Assembly: GCA_021776735.1 (NCBI GenBank)
Contig: JAJFFH010000066.1
Coordinates: 1 to 64,000 of the forward strand
DNA: 64,000 nucleotides
Origin: Planctomycetota bacterium
Lineage (GTDB): Bacteria > Planctomycetota > PLA2
Direction: 5' to 3'
In this document: positions 1 through 8,500 of the stretch, in pieces
Position numbering within the stretch: the first letter of the stretch is position 1
Layout: each line of letters starts with the position of its first letter
Notes under the pieces: generated by a model
What the model was told of the DNA's origin: nothing
The model's database searches: none
Seen by the model: the letters and a program-made list of their open reading frames with translations, nothing else
Program-made: the position numbers and the translations under genes

Positions 1-261
1 GAAGTATCGCGAGTAGCGGTTTTGGATGATGCGCATCGATTTTGAGAGTTCGCCGGTGACGCTGCGGACCAGCAGGTGGAAGTGGGTGAGCATCAGGCTG
101 AAGGCGTGGAGTTCGATGCGGCCGCGGCGGGCTTCGCGGGCGACGAGCGCCAGGAAGTACCGGCGGTCCGCATCGGTTTCGAGGAGCGTGCGGCGGGCGA
201 GCCCGCGGTTCATGACGTGATGCCAAGTGTCGGGGGCGTCTTCTCGGGGGCGGCGGGGCAT
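1..261 (-). CDS. REP-associated tyrosine transposase (RAYT, Y1/HUH family), 3' end outside window
   Basis: The 5' part of a single-strand transposase-like protein, 87 codons, open to the window edge. The product reads MPRRPREDAPDTWHHVMNRG at its N-terminus, a typical Y1_Tnp/RAYT opening, and carries a His-x-His (H60-F-H62, in LTHFHLLV) matching the HUH metal-binding motif (usually PNHVHLL) of the IS200/IS605-related family. The following QNRYSRYF fits the start of the helix region carrying the catalytic tyrosine. Family members are single-copy domesticated nucleases that act on REP-type palindromes. The start is the ATG at 259-261. A 35-bp tandem repeat lies about 140 bp upstream (404-488), a plausible cognate REP-like array. 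The catalytic tyrosine itself lies at or beyond the edge and was not confirmed. Confidence 0.85.
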   Translation of the reverse strand, partial: MPRRPREDAPDTWHHVMNRGLARRTLLETDADRRYFLALVAREARRGRIELHAFSLMLTHFHLLVRSVTGELSKSMRIIQNRYSRYF

Positions 262-403
262 TGGGTTCTCACCCCATAGACGCAAAAGGGGTCGCCGCAA
301 AATCGGCGGCATCGCTGCAACCGGCGCGACGGACAGAGGTTAGGACCGCAAAAAAAACTGCGGAGCGTCAGGGGCGCCCCGCGCTGGCGCGATTCGGCGC
401 GCA

Positions 404-488
404 AACGACGGCAGGATTACCTGACACCGTACCGGTCGAACGACGGCAGGATTACCTGACACCGTACCGGTCGACACCGTACCGGTCG
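404..488. repeat. Tandem 35-bp repeat, 2.4 units, next to the RAYT gene
   Basis: Unit 1 (404-438) and unit 2 (439-473) are identical 35-mers beginning AACGACGGCAGGATTACC and ending CCGTACCGGTCG. A third partial unit (474-488) repeats the last 15 bases. The array overlaps the 3' end of the neighbouring PrsW-like gene and encodes its C-terminal DRYGV-DRYGV. Upstream (262-403) there is a GGGGCGCCCC palindrome at 371-380 and a short CCGCA/TGCGG hairpin near 340, but no gene. The position beside a Y1 transposase suggests transposase-associated repeats, which is inference. Confidence 0.85.
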
Positions 489-1156
489 GGGTCGGGTTCG
501 GAACGTGTTGCGGTCGGGGTCTCCCTGAACGGCGATTTTTTGCAGGCGCGCTCGACGGCCCACCAAAGCATCAGCAGCGACATCGGGACGAGCGCGAGGC
601 CGGACGCGTTGCCGAGGCGCGAGTGCGACAGCAGATAGTCGTACAGCCCGTGTAGCGTCACGACGACGGCGAGCGCGAGCGGAACAAGGTTGCGCTTACC
701 GAACTTTGCCGAGCCCATCGCGTAGCCGACGAGGCCGGAAAACGCGACGTGCGCCAGTGTTGAGGTGAACGCGCGCAGCACCAGCAGCTTCGGGCCCAGC
801 AGGTAGACGTACAGCGCGTTTTCCGCGGTGGCGAACCCGAGCGCGCACGCAACCGCGTACACGATGCCGTCCATGCGCTCGTTGAACTCCTTGTGGTAGT
901 ACGCGACCAGCCACACCGGCGCGAACTTGAACAGCTCTTCGACCAGCGCGACGCGCACGAAGATATCGAACAGAGGATGGACGAACGGCAGCGCACCCTG
1001 GACGAAGTAGCACGGGACGGCGATGCACCCGCCGAGCGCAAAGAGTTTGAGCACCTTGAGCAGCGGCTCGGGCTCCCAGCGGTCACGCTTGTAAAACACC
1101 CAAAGCCAAAACAGCCCGGGCGCGCACGCCAGCAAGAGGCACGACAACGCTCCCAT
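452..1156 (-). CDS. PrsW-family intramembrane metalloprotease-like protein
   Basis: A 234-residue polytopic membrane protein of the PrsW/PF13367 family, whose members cleave membrane-anchored substrates such as anti-sigma factors. The family motifs are visible: E73-E74-x-x-K77 (VEELFK), GFATAEN (residues 107-113) and a later His in LAHVAFSG (H136) followed by LHGLYDY. Seven or more hydrophobic segments fill residues 1-210. The tail from about residue 212 is polar and ends in a DRYGVDRYGVR sequence produced by the downstream 35-bp tandem repeat, so the native C-terminus has probably been replaced or extended. The ATG at 1154-1156 is preceded on the coding strand by a GAGAGA stretch. The substrate is unknown. 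Confidence 0.8.
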   Translation of the reverse strand: MGALSCLLLACAPGLFWLWVFYKRDRWEPEPLLKVLKLFALGGCIAVPCYFVQGALPFVHPLFDIFVRVALVEELFKFAPVWLVAYYHKEFNERMDGIVYAVACALGFATAENALYVYLLGPKLLVLRAFTSTLAHVAFSGLVGYAMGSAKFGKRNLVPLALAVVVTLHGLYDYLLSHSRLGNASGLALVPMSLLMLWWAVERACKKSPFRETPTATRSEPDPDRYGVDRYGVR

Positions 1157-1283
1157 CCCATGTCTCTCTTCGGGACTTTGGCGCGCGAGCGTTAGCCGAG
1201 GGCGAGCGCCATGGCGCAGCCGTAGCCAGGCGACTCTTCAGACAGGACCCGGGCCCCCGCCCCCCTTTCGCTACGACCCGAGC

Positions 1284-1892
1284 TCAGCCGCGCTTGAGGC
1301 CGAGGTAGAACCCGATCCCGAACGAGCCGGCGGACGGCAGCTTGTGCTGCACGATCTCGGCGATGCCCCACTTCTCCTTGACGTTCAAGACGAAGTCGTT
1401 GATCCACTGGCCCATGGCGCCCCAGTCGACCGTGAGGATGCCCTTGATCGAGAGATACTGGATCACGGCGAACAGGATCAGGACGCCGATCATGAAGATC
1501 TTGAATATCGCCCGCGTCGCCATGCCGAACCCGATGCCGAGCAGCATCGCGACGCCGCCCTCGGTCAGGAACGGCAGGAGCGCGTCCATGCCTTCGGGCT
1601 TTTTTTCCGGCTGATCCGCTGTGACGCCGTTCGGGTCGCCCGCGGGACCGTCGCCCCCAGGAAGGACGCTATTGCCCGTGAGGCCGGTGTTTCCCGATCG
1701 CGCGTTCTCGGACGGCTGGGCGGCCTCGGCCGACTTGGCGGACCGGGCCCGCGTCATGCGAACCCCGATGGAAACTGCGATGAGCACCAGAAGCGCCAGA
1801 ATCAGCGGGCGGCGCCAGCGCGGCGGTAGGCTGTCGTGCTGTTCGGCGGAGGACTCGGACTCGATGGGTTGCGTTTCTTCCGCTTCGGCCAT
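1284..1892 (-). CDS. FUN14 family membrane protein
   Basis: A 202-residue protein with an N-terminal acidic cytoplasmic stretch, one membrane segment (about residues 28-46), a Gly/Pro/Ser-rich linker (about 50-95), then a FUN14 domain. The domain shows LPFLTEGGVAMLLGIGFGMA, a second hydrophobic hairpin with YLSIKGIL, and the closing GFYLGLKRG typical of FUN14 proteins. Bacterial homologues have no settled function; eukaryotic FUNDC1 is a mitophagy receptor. I chose the ATG at 1890-1892 over the more upstream start at 1976 because the extra 28 residues look unstructured and would run into the divergent gene starting at 1916. The two divergent starts are only 23 bp apart. Confidence 0.8.
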   Translation of the reverse strand: MAEAEETQPIESESSAEQHDSLPPRWRRPLILALLVLIAVSIGVRMTRARSAKSAEAAQPSENARSGNTGLTGNSVLPGGDGPAGDPNGVTADQPEKKPEGMDALLPFLTEGGVAMLLGIGFGMATRAIFKIFMIGVLILFAVIQYLSIKGILTVDWGAMGQWINDFVLNVKEKWGIAEIVQHKLPSAGSFGIGFYLGLKRG

Positions 1893-1915
1893 GGGTCGGT
1901 GAGAGTACCACGGCG

Positions 1916-2422
1916 ATGTGGGTTTTGATCGACGGTCACAACGCGCTTTCGGCGCTCGGTATCCAGGGGCGCACACACGCGGAAGCGCGGATGAATCTGC
2001 TCCAAAGCGTACGGACGGCGACGTCTTCGGCGCTCGTTTTTTTTGATGCGCGCAACGCGCCGTCCGGTCTCTTGTCGTCGACCCGCGAGTGCGGCGTGCC
2101 CGTGCGCTACTGTCGCCACCGCGAGGCCGACGCCGCGATCATCGAGATGGTCCGCGACGCCGGCACGCCCGAGTCGCTCATTGTCGTCACCAACGATCGC
2201 GAAGTCGCGGGCCGTTGCGCCCAGCTCGGTGCCCGCGCGATGGGCGTCCAGGAGTTCTTCGGCCCGCGCAAGCACGACGCTCCTTCGTCGTCCGGGCCCA
2301 CCGCGGACCCGCGCCGGATTCGCAGCGACCGTCTGCACTTCAAACCGAGCGACTTTGGGCTGCCGGATTTCGTGGACCTTGGGGATCCCGATTTAGGGGA
2401 TCCGGACTCCGGGGACGAGTAG
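1916..2422 (+). CDS. YacP-like NYN domain ribonuclease
   Basis: A 168-residue NYN/PIN-like nuclease domain protein. The N-terminus MWVLIDGHNAL is the family signature, with the metal-binding Asp at D6 followed by GHN. Further conserved acidic positions appear in FFDARN, READAAIIEMV and VVTNDREV, matching the four-acid PIN-like active site. Family members such as B. subtilis Rae1/YacP cut mRNA on the ribosome. The C-terminus (about 130-168) is a low-complexity Asp/Gly/Pro tail with repeated LGDPD. A one-mismatch copy of the dispersed 11-mer lies inside the gene (2013-2023) and encodes SVRTATSS. It is transcribed away from the FUN14 gene and is followed by a strong hairpin. Confidence 0.8.
   Translation: MWVLIDGHNALSALGIQGRTHAEARMNLLQSVRTATSSALVFFDARNAPSGLLSSTRECGVPVRYCRHREADAAIIEMVRDAGTPESLIVVTNDREVAGRCAQLGARAMGVQEFFGPRKHDAPSSSGPTADPRRIRSDRLHFKPSDFGLPDFVDLGDPDLGDPDSGDE
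2009..2030 (+). repeat. Dispersed motif copy (one mismatch), in the NYN gene
   Basis: The bases ACGGACGGCGACGTCTTCGG match the intergenic copy at 31551-31570 at all but one position (GACG for GATG). The copy is read in frame as RTATSS. Confidence 0.7.
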
Positions 2423-2430
2423 CCACTGCA

Positions 2431-2450
2431 AAATCCGCATGAGCGGATTT
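2431..2450. terminator. Bidirectional hairpin between convergent genes
   Basis: The perfect inverted repeat AAATCCGC-ATGA-GCGGATTT (8-bp stem, 4-nt loop) lies between the NYN gene (ends 2422, plus) and the giant minus-strand gene (ends 2503). The A/T ends of the stem give U-runs in either direction. Similar GCGGATT stems occur after the peptidase gene near 44.6 kb. Confidence 0.75.
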
Positions 2451-2502
2451 CGTTAACTCCGGGGGGCGTACGACCGCGTGACCGCTCGAATGATCGCGGT
2501 GT

Positions 2503-5469
2503 TTACTTGCGCAGTTCTATTCTTACTTTTGCGACGGTTCCCGCGGTTACTACGACGTTCTTGTTTGCTCGTGCACTTCCTGGATGCTGGTATGGGTGGG
2601 CGATCTTGTAGCGGCCCGGGGGTACGTTTTGGCGTTCGAATGCGCCGTCCTTGTCGGTGACCACCGTGAGCTTGGCGCGACCGACCAAGTGGACGGTTTC
2701 GAATGGGACGCCTCGTTTTTCGCGGATCACCATTCCCTCGACGATGCCGCCGCGGCGCAACAAGACAATCGAACCATCGCTCGCTCGCCCCGGCCAGACC
2801 GTTACGGCGCCGGGCTTCACGGCCGGGCCGCCCCAGGTCACGCGCCCGGGCGGGACGTCTGGCACCAGAATCTTTGCATCACGCACAACGAAGCGGCCGA
2901 GCGGTTTCCAGCGCCGGTCCCGCCATGTGCGCCTTTTTCCGCGGCCAGGGAAGGTGCGCACCGTCAGGTTGACGCTCGCGTCCGGAGGCAGCGGGTCGGA
3001 GCCGCCGTCCTCCCAGGCCACGGACAGCTCGAGTGACGCTGCCCGCGGCATGGTGATCACGACCGCCTTTTTGAGGTCGCCCTTGCGCAGGCTCACGCTT
3101 GTTTCCGCGTGTCCGGGTGCGTGCGCGCGCAACGTGATCGTTTTCGAGCGCGGCGAGACGCGCAGCATGAACGTTCCGTCGTCGCCTGTGACGGCGCGCG
3201 CGGGCGTCGGCTCGGTGCGGGCGTTGACCCCACGGACCGTCGACACCAGAATCCGAACCTCGGCTCCGACGATGGGCCGACCCTTGTCGTCGCGCACCTT
3301 GCCCGCGATCGGCAGGTTTTCGTCGAGCGCGAGCGCGACCGGGTTGAGCCCGCGTGCAAGTCGCACCGGGGCCTTGCCGGTGGCGCCATCGACCGTGTTG
3401 CCGCGCAGCGTCCACTCGCCCTCGCGCAGGTCCGGCACGAGCGCGCGCCCCTGCGGACCGGTCAGCGCGGTGAAGTGGCCCTTGCCCTCCTCGTTGCCGC
3501 TGCGCCACGACCCGCTGACGACCGCGGCCGCCGCGGGTCGGTTCGCACGCGTCACCTCGACCAGCAGCATCGCCGTCGGCGGCTCGGCCGGCGCGCGCAG
3601 TTTCGCCTCCAGCGTGCCACCGTCCGGCGGCGCGGCGTGCTCCCAGACCTCGTAGCCCCGCGCGGTCGCTGTGATCAACGAGTCGGATTCGCCCCACAGG
3701 GTTTCAAACACCCCGGGACCGATGCGTCGCCACGCGCGCCGCCGCGGCCCGACCCGCGCATCCACGATCGCGAATCCGTCGACGTCGTCGGTCACCACCA
3801 ACGCTACGAGCTCGCCCTTGGCCCAGACCAACGTCTCTCCGTCCGACTCGGGATCCCCACTCGCGAGATCAGGCCGGTAGAGACGGACGGCGGAATCGGG
3901 CGACAGCTTTACGACGGCGATGCCTTCGGCGTTGGTGGCGACGCGTGGACCACCACCCGGGGCCGCATAGATCAACGCGCCGCGTACCGGCAGTCCGCTC
4001 TCGGTGACGACCTTGATCGAGCGCCGCACACTCGCCATCGGAGACGCGCCCTTCGACTTGTTCGGCTTCGGCGGGGGACTCGCGCGAGGTGGGCGCGGCT
4101 TGAGCATCACCGCCCACGGTGTCGCGGTTTCGAGTGTCTTGTTGAACTGGATTGTCGAGGCGCCTTCGCGATCGTCGTCGATCCAGATCGCTTTGAGAAA
4201 CTGCTCGCGTGCACCGAAGCGTGGCAGGGTGGCGACCCCGGCCTCGTCTGTTGTGACCGTGAGGGTGCGCGATTGGTCGTACCGCGACACCGTGCCCTTG
4301 CCTTCGACGACAAGCTTGAGTTTCGTGTCGGGGATCGGCACGGGCATCCGTGGTGGCATGGCCTTGAAGAACCCGTACGTGATACGCGTGCGCGTCGCGA
4401 CGCGGAGAGTGCGGTCGGTGCGCCGCGTGTGGTCGTGATGAAACTCGAACGGCGCCTTGTCGGCGAGCGTTACGTGGAGCGTGAATTCGGCGAGCGGAAG
4501 GTGCGGAAACACCGCGCGGCCCTTCGCGTCGGTTTCGGTGAACCACGGTTCCAGGTAGTGTGCCCGCTCAAGCGGGCTCTTGGTCGAGGGTCGGACCGGC
4601 CACGCCTCGACGCGTGCGGCGCTGGACGGGCGCCCGGCGGTGTCGCGCACCGTTGCGGCGAGCCGCGCCGCCGTCGTCGGCCGCAATTCGATCGGGTCCG
4701 CCGCAGGCACGACGATCGGAAACCGCAGGTATCGCCGTCCGTCTGCGTCCTCGCTTCGGAGCAGGTACAACCCCGTGGGCAGGTCCTTTAACTCGAACCA
4801 GCCGCGTTCGTCGCTTGCGGCGCGCGCGACGACCCCGTCGAGAATCCGGCCCAATGCGAAGCGATAGGCGCGCACGGCGTGGTGGGCGGCGGGTGCGCCG
4901 GCCGCGCCGTAGACAAAACCGGTCAGGACCTCCGCGCCGCCGACACGAATCACGCCAAGGTTGGTGACCGGCTTGGTGCCGGGCCGCGCCGGAGTGATGC
5001 CGATGGCGTCGCGCGGACCACGGACGACAACGCGCAGCGGGCTCTTCGCGTCCGCGGGCATGCGCACGTGCAGCACACCGCGGCGATCGGTCTGCGGCTG
5101 CGCCCACGCTCTCGTGGGGTCGGAGGAGTCGCCCCCGCCGACTTCTTCGAGCACGACTGCGGCGCCGATCACGGGTTCGCTCGTGCCGCGGTAGATCGCG
5201 CGTCCGACAAAGAAGTGCTCTCCTTTTTCGGGCGCTTGGGCGTCGTCCGTCTTCGCGCGCGTGTGCTGCTTGTCGAAGTCCGGCGCCACCGCGACGCCGT
5301 CTGTGACGCGCAGCGTCGGCCGGTCGCGCGGGATGGGCCGTGATCTGCCCTGCACGCCCGGATCCTGCGGGCGCCGTCGGGGAGGCGCGTCGTCGTCGGA
5401 CGAAAGCCAGAACAATCCCGCGCCGCCCGCCGCGAGGGCCGCCAGCGTCAGCAGCCAGCGCAAGGGCAT
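2503..5469 (-). CDS. Large exported protein built of carboxypeptidase-regulatory-like repeats
   Basis: A 988-residue protein with an N-terminal membrane anchor or signal (MPLRWLLTLAALAAGGAGLF) followed by an acidic/basic linker and many consecutive beta-sandwich repeats. Repeat hallmarks recur: G-x-V-xx-xx-G-x-P-I/V-x-G-A-x-V followed by T-D-xx-G-x-F/A-xx-xx-L-P-xG-x-Y/W, for example near residues 760-830 (IAGKVRDDKGRPIVGAEVRI, then GDDGTFMLRV). These match CarboxypepD_reg/Big-type folds, which serve as spacers or binding modules in extracellular proteins. No enzymatic domain is recognisable. It sits in tandem with a paralogue at 5536-8790. The ATG lies inside a copy of the dispersed motif, so the repeat supplies the start codon. 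Confidence 0.75.
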   Translation of the reverse strand: MPLRWLLTLAALAAGGAGLFWLSSDDDAPPRRRPQDPGVQGRSRPIPRDRPTLRVTDGVAVAPDFDKQHTRAKTDDAQAPEKGEHFFVGRAIYRGTSEPVIGAAVVLEEVGGGDSSDPTRAWAQPQTDRRGVLHVRMPADAKSPLRVVVRGPRDAIGITPARPGTKPVTNLGVIRVGGAEVLTGFVYGAAGAPAAHHAVRAYRFALGRILDGVVARAASDERGWFELKDLPTGLYLLRSEDADGRRYLRFPIVVPAADPIELRPTTAARLAATVRDTAGRPSSAARVEAWPVRPSTKSPLERAHYLEPWFTETDAKGRAVFPHLPLAEFTLHVTLADKAPFEFHHDHTRRTDRTLRVATRTRITYGFFKAMPPRMPVPIPDTKLKLVVEGKGTVSRYDQSRTLTVTTDEAGVATLPRFGAREQFLKAIWIDDDREGASTIQFNKTLETATPWAVMLKPRPPRASPPPKPNKSKGASPMASVRRSIKVVTESGLPVRGALIYAAPGGGPRVATNAEGIAVVKLSPDSAVRLYRPDLASGDPESDGETLVWAKGELVALVVTDDVDGFAIVDARVGPRRRAWRRIGPGVFETLWGESDSLITATARGYEVWEHAAPPDGGTLEAKLRAPAEPPTAMLLVEVTRANRPAAAAVVSGSWRSGNEEGKGHFTALTGPQGRALVPDLREGEWTLRGNTVDGATGKAPVRLARGLNPVALALDENLPIAGKVRDDKGRPIVGAEVRILVSTVRGVNARTEPTPARAVTGDDGTFMLRVSPRSKTITLRAHAPGHAETSVSLRKGDLKKAVVITMPRAASLELSVAWEDGGSDPLPPDASVNLTVRTFPGRGKRRTWRDRRWKPLGRFVVRDAKILVPDVPPGRVTWGGPAVKPGAVTVWPGRASDGSIVLLRRGGIVEGMVIREKRGVPFETVHLVGRAKLTVVTDKDGAFERQNVPPGRYKIAHPYQHPGSARANKNVVVTAGTVAKVRIELRK

Positions 5470-5487
5470 CGCCGTCCGTGTGCTTTT
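5465..5487 (-). repeat. Dispersed motif copy forming a start codon
   Basis: On the minus strand the exact 11-mer (5467-5477) ends in the ATG that starts the 988-residue gene, preceded by AAAAGCACAC. This is the only copy in the window that contributes a start codon. Confidence 0.85.
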
Positions 5488-5535
5488 GTCATCCGGTACT
5501 CCCCATTCTAGGTCGAACGACGGGAGCCGGGTGTT

Positions 5536-8500
5536 TCAGCGGACCCGGATCTCCAGATCACTTGTGCCGGTGCTCACGCCCTCGACTTCGGCGACGACAT
5601 CCTTGCCGCGAATCACCTGGATGGTGTACGTCCCGTCGTTCAGGCCGCCGAGATGAAAGCGCGTTTGACCGCCGTACACGCCGGCGCGGCCCGCAAAACC
5701 GCCGTCGGCGTTGAGCGCCACGATTTGCAGGAACCCCTTTCCGCCCCCGATCACGGTGCCGGCGATCGACGCGCCGCGCTCCAGCCTGACGCGGATACTC
5801 TTGTCCCCGGCGGCGATGTCGAGCGGTTCGGAGCGCTTGTAGCCCATATTCGTTGCATCTACGACCACGGTGAGGTTGCCCGCGGGGAGGCCGCCGAGCG
5901 ACCACTTGCCGTCCTTTTTTGTGCGCGTTTGGCGGGTCTGCTTGCCGTCGCTGGTCACGATCACGATCACTGTCGCGTATCCGACGGGCTTGCCCTTGGG
6001 GCCGACGATGATGCCGCCGAGACGCACGCCGGCGCGCATCGTGAACGCCCGCTCCGTGCCGTCCGCGCGCACCCCGTCGACCGTTGTCTTCGCGTAGTCG
6101 TCGTGGCTGATCTCGATGACGAGATCGATGTTCGGTGGGAGGCGATCGACCTTGAATCTGCCGTCCTCGTCCGAGCGCGCCCAGCCGATGTGGTTTTGCA
6201 TCGGGTTCCGCTTGTCCTTGAGCACGTCTTCGCGACGCAGCTTCAGGACGGCGATGCTTGCGCCGGCGATCGGCTTGCCGTTGGACGTGACGACGCCCTT
6301 GAGGCCGCCCGCTTTCACGACGCGCACGCGAAGGTCCGTTTGATCCGTCGCGACAGCGAGCGTTTCGGACCACAAGCCCTCGGCGACCACGCTCACGTTG
6401 TAGGAACCGGCACGCAGTCCGGCGAGCAGGAACTTACCTGCGCGGTCGGTGGTCGCGTGGTGGTAGCTGCGTCCGGTGCCTGTCTTCGTCGGGGACCGGG
6501 GCCCGCCTTGCATGACCTGCCGACTCTGGGCGTAGACCGCGATCCCATGGATCGGTTCGCCCTGCGCATCGACGACGATTCCGGAAAAGTGGGGGCCGCG
6601 CCTCAGCGTGATCGGCTCGAGCTGCTCGATCGGCTGATCCGGGCGGACGCGCAACGGTTGCTCCGCGATCTGGTAGTCCTGGTGCTCGATGGCGACGACG
6701 ACCTCGCCCGCGGGCACGTTGCGCAGCGTAAACGCGCCCGCGCCGTCCGTGACCGCCGGCCGGGCCCGGTCCTTGCTCTTGTTTTGGAGGCCCGGAATTT
6801 TTCGCGCCTGGGGCTTGCCCGGCGCGCGCGCCGTGACTTTTGCGGCGGAAACGGGGTCGCCGTTTTCATCGCGGACGGTGCCGCGCACCTGGATGGGCTC
6901 GGCCAGCTTCAGCGTGACCTCGGCCGGATCGCCGGCTTTGGCGGTGACCGTCTCGGCGGCGCCGAAGGCTCCGTGCGTGGCTCGTAACTGAACGTCCTTG
7001 CCCCCGCGCAGTCCCTTGAGAATAAACGCGCCGTCCTTGCCCGAGAAAGCGGGCGGTGGGTTGGTACCGAACAGCTCGGCGAACTGATCGGTGGACACGA
7101 CCTCGACGCGCGCACCGGGGACCGGTTCTCCATCGGGCCCGACGGCGAAACCTGTGACCGACGCGGCGGCCTTGAGCCGGATGTCTTTTTTCGCGGTCGT
7201 CTCGCCTTTCTTGAACAGCTTGGTCTGGCCGCCTCCCTGGCCGGCGCGCGGGCTGCCACCTTGGGCGGCCATGAGGAGCTCCATCGGCGTGAAGTCGAGC
7301 GCGTAGTCCTTGTGGCGCGCGACGACGCGCACCGCGCCCGACGACACGCCGGTCAACCGGTAGTTGCCGTCTGCCTGCGATAGCGTCGAGCCGAGTGAGA
7401 ACACCGCAAGTTGTGGGTTCACGCCGCCGACGGAGCGGACTTTCGCTCCCGCGATCGGCGCGCCCGAGTCCGCGTCGAGTACCCGGCCCGTCAAAATCCC
7501 GCCCAACTCGAGCGCGATGTCGCCGAGGTTGAGGACGCCGTCTTTCGGCTCTTTCTTTCTGAGTGGCTCCAGGTGGGGGACGTACCCGCCGCCCCACGCA
7601 TACAGGTGCTGCGCGCCCCTGGCGAACCCGCCCGTGGCCTTTCGAGCGGGCAGGTTGGCCATTTCGACCGTTCCGTCCTCTTCGCTCTCGGCAAGCGCAA
7701 ACGTGCCGCGGTACATCACGGAAACGGTCACGCCGGGTGCGGGCTCGCCCGTCTTTTTGTTCACCATGCGCAGGCGCATCGTGAGGCCGCGCTCGAGCAC
7801 GATCTCCAGGGCCGTCGCGGGCAGCTTCGGCTCCATCGTGTGCGTGGCGTAGCCCGGCTTGCGCGTGACTAGTGCCATCTGTGCAACCGGAGCGACGGTC
7901 AACGAGAAGTGTCCTGCCCCGTTGGTTCGCGCTTCGGCCTTCGGGGTCTGGCCCGTAATCGTGGCGAGTCCGGCCAGGAAGAAAACCTCCGCGTCCGCGA
8001 TCGGCCGGCCCTGCGCGTCCGCGACCGTTCCTGCCAGCGTCGTGCCGGGAAACAGATGAAAATCGAGTCCAGCAACCGGCGCAAGGTACGTGCGCGTCGC
8101 CTCGTGTTCCTGGGCGAAGCCCTTGGCGTTTACCCGCAGCATGTAGCTACCGCCCGCGCCGATCCGCAAACGGTACGCGCCGTCGGGATCGCTGATCGCG
8201 TGGCCCGCGACCTCCTCGGGGGAAGACAACGCCTTGCTTACCGTTGCGATGTCGAGCCCCTGGCGCGGCCGGCTCCATACGGCTTCGACCCGGGCCCCAG
8301 GCAGCGGCACGCCGGTACCGGAATACACGGTGCCCTCGATCGTCACGACCCGTGCGAGCTGGATCGTGCCGAGGTCGCGCGCCGTCTCGATCAGAAAGCC
8401 CCGCGAACCCGTGAGGCCGTCCGCGGACGCGAGCACGCTGTAGTGTCCCGCCGTCAGACCTTTCAGCGTCGCGCGCCCTCGCGCGTCCGTGACGGCGCCC

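Noticed and set aside
404..488. CRISPR array
   Set aside because: The units abut each other with no spacers and number fewer than three; no cas gene is near.
3908..3930. Further motif copy ACGACGGCGATGCCTTCGG
   Set aside because: It lacks the first G of the core and the A-rich flank, and the reading (EGIAVVK) is a normal repeat-domain sequence.
3109..4791. Long plus-strand open frame antisense to the 988-residue gene
   Set aside because: It is Arg/Gly/Ala-rich with no domain and mirrors the codon structure of the real minus-strand gene; long antisense frames are expected at this G+C.
5467..5477. GGACGGCG as a general ribosome-binding site explaining the motif
   Set aside because: Only one of about 29 copies ends at a start codon, and most copies are within genes on either strand.
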